This document shows, piece after piece, positions 39,662 through 47,177 of a DNA stretch of 64,000 nt; the first letter of the stretch is position 1; the number at the start of each line of letters is the position of its first letter. The position numbers and the translations under genes are program-made. The notes under the pieces were generated by a model. It was not told the DNA's origin, searched no databases, and saw nothing but the letters and a program-made list of their open reading frames with translations. The DNA comes from Flaviflexus massiliensis (lineage in GTDB: Bacteria; Actinomycetota; Actinomycetes; Actinomycetales; Actinomycetaceae). The stretch lies in the NCBI RefSeq assembly GCF_001375495.1, contig NZ_LN831058.1, positions 826,768-890,767 of the forward strand, in the 5' to 3' direction.

Positions 39662-41249
39662 CTTGCCGGAGGCTGTGGAGGTGAAACTCTCGGCCGGCAA
39701 CATCGGGGATGCCATCAACCAGGCATTCCCCGACAGCGTCGCGCTCGTTCAAACCGGTGACCGGGGTGGGGAGGTGACCTACCGTGAGTTCACGGACCGG
39801 GTCCTCTCCCTCCAAGCCACCCTCCAATCCCGCGGGATCAAGCCCGGCGATCACGTTGCGATCATTGGACTTAATTCGATCGATTGGATTGCCGCGTTCT
39901 ACGGGATCATGAGGGCGGGGGCTGTTGCAGTGCCGGTGAGCCACAAGTTCCCCCAGTCTGTCCTCACCTACGTTTTAGGCAACGCCGAATCGGTGCTGGT
40001 TCTTGCCGACCGGGCCGACCGGGTCCCGGAGGGTTCCGTTCCCGTCGTCCTCCTCAGCGAGGTGGCGCAGACCTCCGGAACCGCTCAGACTCCCTCGAGT
40101 GATGTCGACGGTGGCGAGGAGCCTGTGTCGCCAGCGGCAGTGGTTCGGGCGGATGATCCGGCGATGGTTCTCTACACCTCCGGTTCCACGGGCAAACCAA
40201 AGGGCGTTGTGCGCTCCCATGGTTCGCACGTGTGGATCATGGAACAGGGGGAGCGGGTCTCCGACGGAAGGCACCGCACCATCCTTGTCTCTGCCCCGCT
40301 CTATCACATGAATGGGCTCGCAACCGTGCAGGGAGCTCTCCTGCACGGGGATACGATCGTTTTGCAGCAGGCCTTCGATTCGCGCGGCTTCCTTCAGGCT
40401 GTTGCCGACCACGAGGTGACGCGACTGACCGGGGTGCCTCCGATGATGGCGCTGGCCCTGCGTGAGCAGGATCTGATCGATTCTCTCGACTTGTCGCCGG
40501 TCACCGAGCAACTCTTTGGTTCAGCTCCTCTCACGGAAGAACTGATCGACGACATTGCTGCTGTTTTCCCGGGATCGAAGCTCACGATCTCCTACGGGAC
40601 AACCGAGACCGGACCCGTGGCTTTCGCCCCGCATCCCGACGGAATCCCGTCTCCCACGAACTCTGTTGGTGTCGCGCACCGGGCCGTTAAGGTTCGTCTC
40701 CTCGACACGGACGGAACCGTGCTTGTCCAGGACGGTCTTGATGGAGACTTGCGGCCGGATACTGACATTGTCGGCAACCTGGCGCTCAGCGCCCCCGGTG
40801 AGCTTATTGACTACCTTAACCGCCCCGACCTGGCCCGCCCGATTGACGAGGAAGGCTATTACGTCACCGGCGACCTGTTCCGCAGGGACCGTGACGGTTT
40901 CTACTTCTTCACGGGACGCGTGGACGACATGTTTACCTCGGGTGGCGAGAACGTGCACCCGGCAGCCGTCGAGGAAGTCCTCGTCGCGCATCCGGCGGTG
41001 AAGGAAGCGGCCGTCGTTCCAGTTGCTGATGAACTTAAGGGTGCCAAGCCCGTTGCATTCGTTGTTCCCCAGCCGGGACGGGATGTGACCGAGCAGGAGC
41101 TCAAGGATTGGGCGCTGGGCCGCATGGAACCCTACGCACATCCCCGCCGCGTCTTCTTCCTCGATTCCCTACCCCTGTCGGGAACCAACAAGGTCGACCG
41201 CAACGGGCTCGAAAAGCTTGCGAATGATCGGATTGGAGAGAGCCAGTGA
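39648..41249 (+). CDS. Acyl-CoA synthetase (AMP-binding, class I)
   Basis: A 533-aa adenylate-forming enzyme. The ATP loop LYTSGSTGKPKGVV lies near residue 175; the FGSAPLTEEL and ISYGTTETGPV blocks and YVTGDLF mark the N- to C-domain transition; the C-terminal GRVDDMFTSGGENVHPAAVEE is the hinge region, and the PLSGTNKVDRNGL contains the catalytic Lys candidate. It should activate a carboxylic acid to its CoA ester. ATG 39648 is chosen because GAGGAAG lies 9 nt upstream; it overlaps the thioesterase by 14 nt. The substrate may be what the ABC importer brings in. Confidence 0.87.
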   Translation: MTGGDLPEAVEVKLSAGNIGDAINQAFPDSVALVQTGDRGGEVTYREFTDRVLSLQATLQSRGIKPGDHVAIIGLNSIDWIAAFYGIMRAGAVAVPVSHKFPQSVLTYVLGNAESVLVLADRADRVPEGSVPVVLLSEVAQTSGTAQTPSSDVDGGEEPVSPAAVVRADDPAMVLYTSGSTGKPKGVVRSHGSHVWIMEQGERVSDGRHRTILVSAPLYHMNGLATVQGALLHGDTIVLQQAFDSRGFLQAVADHEVTRLTGVPPMMALALREQDLIDSLDLSPVTEQLFGSAPLTEELIDDIAAVFPGSKLTISYGTTETGPVAFAPHPDGIPSPTNSVGVAHRAVKVRLLDTDGTVLVQDGLDGDLRPDTDIVGNLALSAPGELIDYLNRPDLARPIDEEGYYVTGDLFRRDRDGFYFFTGRVDDMFTSGGENVHPAAVEEVLVAHPAVKEAAVVPVADELKGAKPVAFVVPQPGRDVTEQELKDWALGRMEPYAHPRRVFFLDSLPLSGTNKVDRNGLEKLANDRIGESQ

Positions 41250-42037
41250 GGCTGGACTACCGGCGTAGGTCGGTGCGAATCGGGCTACCGATCATCACCG
41301 CCCTCATCATCATCGCGCTGTGGGAGGTGCTCGCCATCGCGGATATTATCCCGCAACGCTTCGCCGCTTCCCCCAGCCAGATCATCACCCAGCTGGTGAA
41401 GATGGTGGGAGGCTCCGCCCTGTGGACCGCGATCGGGGCGACCCTCTATGCGTGGATACAGGCGCTTCTCATCGCGATCCTTATCGGTACGGTTGCGGGC
41501 CTCATCATCGGATCCTCCCGCTACATTGCTGCTTTCTTCAAACCGATCATTGAGTTCTTGAAGCCCATCCCGTCCATCGCCATGATTCCCCTCGTGATTA
41601 TCGCGATGGGATCGGGCAAGTCCTCCGAAGTGTTCCTCGCGGCCTACGCCGCGGTGTTCCAGATGCTCATGGCAGCGATCTCTGCCGTGGGGACGATTGA
41701 TCCGGTTGCTCGGGATACGGCATCTGCCTATTCCTTCGGATTCTGGGCGCGCCTCCGTTACCTGGTTGTTCCCTCGATGCTGCCCCAGATTCTTACCGGT
41801 GTGCGCATCGCCTCCAACACCGCCCTCATCTTCTGCATCACCGCCGAGCTGCTGGTGGGCATGGAGGGCCTAGGGCAGTCCCTTGGGCAGGCTGGGGCCG
41901 CAGCTAACCTGCCGGTCATGTACTCCTACATTGTTGTCATCGGCATCGTCGGCCTGGGGCTCAACATGCTGCTGCTCACAGTCCAGAAGTGGCTCCTGTC
42001 TTGGCATGAGTCCTACCGAAACGAGGTGACGGCATGA
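41246..42037 (+). CDS. ABC transporter permease, NitT/TauT-type
   Basis: A 263-aa permease with six hydrophobic segments and the EAA-type loop (SYSFGFWARLRYLVVPSMLPQIL: cytoplasmic coupling helix). The family carries nitrate, taurine, pyrimidine precursors or aromatic acids. The ATG/GTG start overlaps the synthetase stop (GTGA), and it overlaps the second permease by ATGA. Confidence 0.88.
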   Translation: MRLDYRRRSVRIGLPIITALIIIALWEVLAIADIIPQRFAASPSQIITQLVKMVGGSALWTAIGATLYAWIQALLIAILIGTVAGLIIGSSRYIAAFFKPIIEFLKPIPSIAMIPLVIIAMGSGKSSEVFLAAYAAVFQMLMAAISAVGTIDPVARDTASAYSFGFWARLRYLVVPSMLPQILTGVRIASNTALIFCITAELLVGMEGLGQSLGQAGAAANLPVMYSYIVVIGIVGLGLNMLLLTVQKWLLSWHESYRNEVTA

Positions 42038-42801
42038 GGCTGGCGCTATTTGGCCTGTCGCTCCTGGGTGCGACCATCGCTATCGCACTCTGGTGGGTGA
42101 CGTCCTCCAACTCCGGTGAGATCTTCTTCCCACCCCTGCCCGATGTGCTGGACACGATGTGGTCCTACTGGATCGTGGGTGAGGGACGTGAAGACCTCCT
42201 ATCGACGCTCAGCAACCTTGCTATCGGGCTCGGAGTCGGCATTGTCGTTGGCATTCTCCTCGGTCTTGTGATTGGGCAGATTCCGTTCGTCAACTACGGG
42301 CTCACCCCGACCCTCGAGTTCATCCGTGCCATCCCGGCTACGGCGCTCCTGCCGCTCGCGATTGTGATCTTTGGTTTGGGGGACCAGATGAAGATCTTCC
42401 TCATCGGACTGGGCACCATGTTCCCAATCCTCCTCAACGTGATCGACGGGGTGCGCTCCATCCCCCGCGAATCCCACGACACGGCCAGGATCTTCGGGAT
42501 CACGGGCTGGTCGAAGCAGTGGCGAGTCATCATCCCCGCCACCATGCCCCGCGCGGTCGCCGGAATCACGATCTCCATTCCCCTGTCGCTCATCGTTGCC
42601 GTGACGAGTGAGATGAGAGGTTCGCAGACCGGTATCGGCGCCTACCTCATCACCGCTCAAAACTCTTTCAATCAGACAGCAGTGTGGGGCGTCATTATTC
42701 TTCTTGGGCTTCTTGGAGTCCTCCTCACCACCATCTTCTCCACCATTGAACGCAGGCTGCTTGCCTGGGATCGTGGCCTGCACGGAAGGGACCGCATATG
42801 A
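42034..42801 (+). CDS. ABC transporter permease, NitT/TauT-type (second)
   Basis: A 255-aa permease paralogous to the preceding one, with the coupling helix TARIFGITGWSKQWRVIIPATMPRA. The two probably form a heterodimer. The start overlaps the first permease stop (ATGA) and its end overlaps the ATPase. Confidence 0.88.
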   Translation: MRLALFGLSLLGATIAIALWWVTSSNSGEIFFPPLPDVLDTMWSYWIVGEGREDLLSTLSNLAIGLGVGIVVGILLGLVIGQIPFVNYGLTPTLEFIRAIPATALLPLAIVIFGLGDQMKIFLIGLGTMFPILLNVIDGVRSIPRESHDTARIFGITGWSKQWRVIIPATMPRAVAGITISIPLSLIVAVTSEMRGSQTGIGAYLITAQNSFNQTAVWGVIILLGLLGVLLTTIFSTIERRLLAWDRGLHGRDRI

Positions 42802-43619
42802 CGAACAACGTGAGACTCCAGGTAGCTGGGGTGCACAAGACCTATCCGCCTAGGAAGCGCCGCGATCCGGGAACGGAAGTGCTGAAGGACATCAACCTGG
42901 ACGTGCACGACCAGGAGTTCCTCACCATCGTTGGGCCCTCCGGGGCCGGTAAAACCACCCTCCTCCGCATCATCTCCGGGCTCCTTCCCGCCAGCGAAGG
43001 ACAGGTTCTGCTCGATGGTAAGGCAATTGATGGGCCACCCCGCGAGATTGCGCTCGTCTTCCAGGACTACTCCCGTTCCCTGTACCCGTGGATGAACGTG
43101 GCAAAAAACATTGGGCTCCCTCTCAAGGCGCACGGGGTCGATAAGTCCGAGATCGCGGACCGGGTCGAAGCCTGCCTCGAGAGCGTCGGACTTGCTGGCG
43201 TGGGAGACCGTTATCCCTGGCAGCTCTCGGGCGGCATGCAGCAGCGCGTCGCCATCGCCCGCGCGATCGCTTACCGCCCCGAGGTCATGATCCTTGACGA
43301 GCCCTTCGCCTCAGTCGACGCGCAGACCCGCAACGACCTGGAAGATCTCCTGCTCCGGGTCAAGGAGGAAATGAACTCGACTTTCGTTTTCGTCACCCAC
43401 GACGTTGACGAGTCCGTCTACCTCTCCGACAGGGTCGCGATTCTCTCCAAAACCCCAAGCCGTATCGAAAGAATCATTGACATTAATCTTCCGAAGGAGC
43501 GAAACCAGCTGGAAACCCGGGCGCTGCCCGAGTTCTCTGAGCTGCGTGCCGAGATCTTTGGAACCATCCGCAATCTGGTGGTACCCAAACCCGGAGCTTC
43601 CCCCGAGTACACCATCTGA
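42798..43619 (+). CDS. ABC transporter ATP-binding protein, NitT/TauT-type
   Basis: A 273-aa ATPase with Walker A VGPSGAGKTTLLRI near residue 46, Q-loop FQDYSRS, signature LSGGMQQRVAIARA near 143, Walker B VMILDEPFASVD near 163 and the H-loop THDVDE. It powers the importer. The start overlaps the second permease (ATGA) and 21 nt separate it from the binding protein. Confidence 0.93.
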   Translation: MTNNVRLQVAGVHKTYPPRKRRDPGTEVLKDINLDVHDQEFLTIVGPSGAGKTTLLRIISGLLPASEGQVLLDGKAIDGPPREIALVFQDYSRSLYPWMNVAKNIGLPLKAHGVDKSEIADRVEACLESVGLAGVGDRYPWQLSGGMQQRVAIARAIAYRPEVMILDEPFASVDAQTRNDLEDLLLRVKEEMNSTFVFVTHDVDESVYLSDRVAILSKTPSRIERIIDINLPKERNQLETRALPEFSELRAEIFGTIRNLVVPKPGASPEYTI

Positions 43620-43640
43620 TTTCTACACAGAAAGACAAAC

Positions 43641-44612
43641 ATGAAGAAATTTGGCAAATTTGCTGCCCTAGCAATGTCGGGGCTCCTGGCGCTAGCTGCC
43701 TGCGGATCGGATGATGGCCTGGAGGAGTCCGAAGACGGCCTGACCAAGCTCACCGTCTACCACATCACCACACTCGACTCGACCCCTCTCTACCTAGGCG
43801 TTGAGGAAGGCTTCTTTGAAGACGAAGGCCTCGACGTGGAAGTGAAAATCGCCGAATCCGGTTCCGCGATCATCCCCTCCGTCGTCAACGGTGAAAGCCC
43901 CATCGGCTACGCCAACGTCGTCTCTGACCTTGCTGCCATCGATCAGGGACTCGACATCAAGTTCGTTTCCAACTGCTGCGGTGTCGCCGGAATCGACGAA
44001 GAGTCCACCTCGGGCGTGTTCGTCATGCCGGATTCGGACATCGAATCCCCCGCTGACCTCGCGGGCAAGACCATTGCCGTGAACTCCACCAAGAACCTCG
44101 GTGACGTCACCATTCCGGTTGCCCTCGAAAACCAGGGAATCGACCCCTCCGGAATCGAATACGTTCCGATGAACTATGCTGACATGTCAGCCGCCCTAGA
44201 ACGCGGTGACGTGGATGCAATCTGGATGGTAGAACCCTTCCAGACCATCGCGGAAGACAACGGCTACCGCCGTGTCATGTCGAACTTCGCAGAGGCCTTC
44301 CCGGACTCCACCCTCGGCTACTACATCACCTCAGGTGACTTCGCCGAAGAAAACCCCGAAGTTGTTGCCGCCTTCCAGCGCGCGATGAGCCGCTCCAACG
44401 AATTCGCGACGGAAAACCATGACCGCCTCCGCGAGCTCGCGGTATCGGAGATTGGACTCACCGAAGAGGTAGCCGAACGCGTCTCGTTTGCAACCTTCGA
44501 GCCCGGCCTCGACACCGAGTCGATCAAGCTCTGGGGTGAAGCCGCCGTCAACGAGGGCGTTATCTCCGAAGAACCCGACTACGACTCACTCGTCATCGAA
44601 CCCACCGAGTAA
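43641..44612 (+). CDS. ABC transporter substrate-binding lipoprotein, NMT1/THI5-like
   Basis: A 323-aa lipoprotein: signal ends at the LALAAC lipobox (Cys 21), then an SsuA/THI5-like binding fold (LTVYHITTLDSTPLYLGVEEGFFEDEGLDVEVKIAESGSA...), with NGESPIGYANVVSDLAAI and AIWMVEPFQTI marking the two lobes. Ligands of this family include sulfonates, nitrate, HMP-like pyrimidines and aromatic acids, so the ligand cannot be fixed. The link to the acyl-CoA synthetase in the same operon favours a carboxylic acid. Confidence 0.88.
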   Translation: MKKFGKFAALAMSGLLALAACGSDDGLEESEDGLTKLTVYHITTLDSTPLYLGVEEGFFEDEGLDVEVKIAESGSAIIPSVVNGESPIGYANVVSDLAAIDQGLDIKFVSNCCGVAGIDEESTSGVFVMPDSDIESPADLAGKTIAVNSTKNLGDVTIPVALENQGIDPSGIEYVPMNYADMSAALERGDVDAIWMVEPFQTIAEDNGYRRVMSNFAEAFPDSTLGYYITSGDFAEENPEVVAAFQRAMSRSNEFATENHDRLRELAVSEIGLTEEVAERVSFATFEPGLDTESIKLWGEAAVNEGVISEEPDYDSLVIEPTE

Positions 44613-44665
44613 AAAACTCGGACCAGCACAACCAGTAGCTGGATTCGCTCACGAGCAAAGACAGT

Positions 44666-44698
44666 GCACCCGCCCGTTCAACAGAACGAGGCGGGTGC
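44666..44698 (+). terminator. Hairpin after the transport operon
   Basis: GCACCCGCC (44666-44674) pairs with GGCGGGTGC (44690-44698). The T-run after it is weak (CATTTAT), so this may be a weak terminator of the operon. Confidence 0.5.
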
Positions 44699-44858
44699 CC
44701 TGCATTTATCCAAGAACTCCATAAACGCTTGTAGTCGCGAGAAGTTGTGATTTGCCGTGACGATGTGGAGCACGGGCGCGACGTTGAACTTACTGGCTTT
44801 CGCCTTGCTCGCGATGCTCGCGCCGTTGCTGAAGGTCCCTCAAACCACCGTCAGATTG

Positions 44859-45554
44859 TTACTTGAATGGGGTGATGGTCAGCTCATCGATCACGACATC
44901 CGCTGGTGCTTCCAACACCTGCATGATCGACCACGCAACAGATTCGGCAGACATCGCGCTCGAAGGATCGAACTCTCGGTCCTGCTTTGCCGCCATGTCC
45001 CTCTGCATATCCGTATCGATCCGCCCCGGATTTACGATGCTGACTCGAATGTCTCGCTCCTCGGCACGCAACACCTGCGCAGCTTTCGTGAGCGCAGCCT
45101 TGCTACTCGAGTAGGGCAGCCACCCGGGGAACACAAGATCCGCTGCCGTTGAGCCAACAAAGACAGCCGTGCCCCGGGACTTTCGCAAGGGAGGGAGGAG
45201 GGTGCGGGTGAGGAGGATGGGGGAGAGGACATTGATCGCGTACACGTCCGTGAGGAATGAATCGGACATGTTGCTCACCGGAACCGCCCCTTCAATCCCC
45301 GCGCAGCTGATGAAGCCGTGCACGTCAATGTCGGACTCCGCAATGAAGTCGCCAACGGCCTGTGCCACCTGCTCGGGCTGACTCAGGTCACCGATGACAA
45401 CATCGGCTGTGGGGAAGAGCTGTGAGAGTTCCCGTGCGCGTTGCTCGTCGCGAGCAAGCAGGATCAGATGCCAGGAGTCGGATAGTTTTTCGGCAAGGGC
45501 TGCACCAACGCCACGCCCCGCCCCTGTCAGCACACAAGTTCTCATGCCTCCCAT
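44859..45554 (-). CDS. Short-chain dehydrogenase/reductase
   Basis: A 231-aa SDR: TGAGRGVGAALAEKL nucleotide motif near residue 9, VIGDLSQ, and the catalytic tetrad in ISCAGIEGAV, VFVGSTAADLV (Ser), LPYSSSKAALTKAA (Tyr-x3-Lys). The start at 45554 (MGGMRTC) follows GGAGGAGGG by 8 nt on the minus strand. The C-terminus (VIDELTITPFK) is typical. It is convergent with the transport operon and divergent from the SRP RNA. Substrate unknown. Confidence 0.87.
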   Translation of the reverse strand: MGGMRTCVLTGAGRGVGAALAEKLSDSWHLILLARDEQRARELSQLFPTADVVIGDLSQPEQVAQAVGDFIAESDIDVHGFISCAGIEGAVPVSNMSDSFLTDVYAINVLSPILLTRTLLPPLRKSRGTAVFVGSTAADLVFPGWLPYSSSKAALTKAAQVLRAEERDIRVSIVNPGRIDTDMQRDMAAKQDREFDPSSAMSAESVAWSIMQVLEAPADVVIDELTITPFK

Positions 45555-45684
45555 TATCCTGCCCTCCTCCCACCGGCCCAACCCAGGACCAAGAGAAGGA
45601 CGAGAAGTTTCGGATGATCACAGAGAGACGGGGAACAACGGTGGCGTTAGAAGCCCCGCTTTTCATCGTGGGAACCTTTTGGGC

Positions 45685-45690
45685 TAGAAT
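45685..45690 (+). promoter_or_regulatory. -10 element of the SRP RNA promoter
   Basis: TAGAAT (45685-45690) lies 6-7 nt before the first base of the folded RNA. The -35 region is not clear. Confidence 0.55.
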
Positions 45691-45695
45691 GGTGG

Positions 45696-45786
45696 CGGCT
45701 CCCCACGTGACGTTATCTCGTATACCGCCCCAGGGTCGGAAGGCAGCAAGGCAATGCGGGCTCTAGCGGGTGCGTGGGGAGTCTTT
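45696..45786 (+). ncRNA. ffs: Small SRP RNA (4.5S type)
   Basis: The apical loop signature CAGGGTCGGAAGGCAGCAA (45731-45749), followed by a GCGGGCTCT block, is the conserved SRP-binding hairpin of actinobacterial small SRP RNA. The ends GGCTCCCCACG (45697-45707) and CGTGGGGAGTC (45773-45783) pair. A T-run (TTTT) follows, forming the terminator. It guides nascent membrane proteins with Ffh. Confidence 0.9.
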
Positions 45787-45951
45787 TAATCTCCCCTGCC
45801 CATCAGTGCATTAGTGAAACCAAAATCGTGCACTCGGATGATCCCGTGCATGCCCCGATTGGCTCCTTCGCTTTTAGCTTGGGCGAGTGGGGGTAAGGGG
45901 TCGAGGCTTTGTTCTACTACGACCCTTCCATTGACTGCGTACGATCGAACT

Positions 45952-47049
45952 ATGTGCAATGGGGAACGTGAACTGACCAAATCGGTCAGCCTTGTCGGAG
46001 CAGACGGGCTACTGAATCCAGATGCTGTGGGATGGTCTCGACATCCGCTCCACGACACGTCAGGGATCGGTATTGGAAACGGTGCCCGCCCGAAGGCGTG
46101 GGGCCGGAACAAACGCTGGGAATACTGGCTCGTCATGACTCCCACCCATCTGTTTTCTTTGACGGTCAGCGATGTTGACTACGCTTCCTCACACACCGTG
46201 TGGGCCTATGAAATTCCCACCGGCAAGCGCATCGACGTGACGGCAATCGTTCCCTTCGCACGGGGAACCGTGCTCCCGCCGAGCTCGGGTGATGGGAGTG
46301 CTCGCGGTGGGTCGATGAGTTTCGGTGGTCGAGTCCTACCCCGTGGGCCGGGTCGCATGAGAGCCTTGATTGACACTCTTAAGGGCGGCACTCGGCTGCG
46401 TGCCGCAGGCCAGTCTGAAAAGAGATCGAATGCGGGATGGAGCCGCGTAAGATTCGATGTCACGGCACACCGTTCCCCCGATCACGAATCCCTTGGCGTT
46501 TTTGTGCCCTGGTCTGACAAGCGCTTCCAGTACATGGTGAAAGAAACCGCACTTCCAGCGACCGGATACCTGGAACTTGACGGTGAACTTCTAGAACTCC
46601 CGGAGGGCGAATCCTGGGCAATTCTCGACCACAGTCGAGGCAGGTGGCCGTACAGGGTGGACTGGAACTGGGCAGCCGCAAGTAGCCCGGCCGAGAGTCC
46701 CTCAGGAACCGTGAGTGTGGGAATCCAGTCCGGAGCAAAGGGGACCGACGGCACGGGCGCTCGCGAAAACGCCATCACCGTGGACGGCAGGCTCTACCCC
46801 ATCCACGAGGACATCGCGATGGACTACGAGTTTGGGAGGTGGCACAAACCCTGGCACCTACATTCGCCCTCCGTCGATCTCTGGCTCGAACCATTCTGGA
46901 ACCACGATGCCGTGACCGACGTCAGAGTTATCGCCGTGAAAGCCAACCAGGTATTCGGCTACTACAGCGGCACCGTTACCGTGGATGGTCAACAGATTGT
47001 CATCGACAGGATGCTGGGCTTTGCCGAGGATGTTCGAAACAAGTGGTAG
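45952..47049 (+). CDS. DUF2804 domain protein
   Basis: A 365-aa beta-rich protein with the DUF2804 pattern: LTKSVSLVGADGLLNPDAVGWSRHPL at the start, WGRNKRWEYWLVMTP, RVRFDVTAHRSPDHESLGVFVPWSDKRFQYMVKE, and DYEFGRWHKPWHLHSPSVDLWLEPF near the end. Function unknown in the family, though structural resemblance to carotenoid/terpene-like or esterase folds has been suggested. Start ATG 45952 is preferred; the upstream frame is not supported by coding character. Confidence 0.82.
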   Translation: MCNGERELTKSVSLVGADGLLNPDAVGWSRHPLHDTSGIGIGNGARPKAWGRNKRWEYWLVMTPTHLFSLTVSDVDYASSHTVWAYEIPTGKRIDVTAIVPFARGTVLPPSSGDGSARGGSMSFGGRVLPRGPGRMRALIDTLKGGTRLRAAGQSEKRSNAGWSRVRFDVTAHRSPDHESLGVFVPWSDKRFQYMVKETALPATGYLELDGELLELPEGESWAILDHSRGRWPYRVDWNWAAASSPAESPSGTVSVGIQSGAKGTDGTGARENAITVDGRLYPIHEDIAMDYEFGRWHKPWHLHSPSVDLWLEPFWNHDAVTDVRVIAVKANQVFGYYSGTVTVDGQQIVIDRMLGFAEDVRNKW

Positions 47050-47165
47050 CAACCTCGACAAGAGGACGCACCCCCGCCATCAGTCCCGACCACACCGCTA
47101 ACTAACCTGTTCTTGTGGCCTGGGAGGCACTTGGCTAGTCTTTCGCGAAGCCACAGCTAGGCAAC

Positions 47166-47171
47166 TAGACT
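47166..47171 (+). promoter_or_regulatory. -10 element, leaderless dnaX transcript
   Basis: TAGACT (47166-47171) ends 6 nt before the GTG of dnaX at 47178, with no Shine-Dalgarno. This fits a leaderless mRNA. Confidence 0.5.
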
Positions 47172-47177
47172 AGGGCC

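Noticed and set aside
44757-45152. Plus-strand frame of 131 codons between the transport operon and SRP RNA
   Set aside because: It overlaps the SDR gene on the opposite strand and has no convincing motif.
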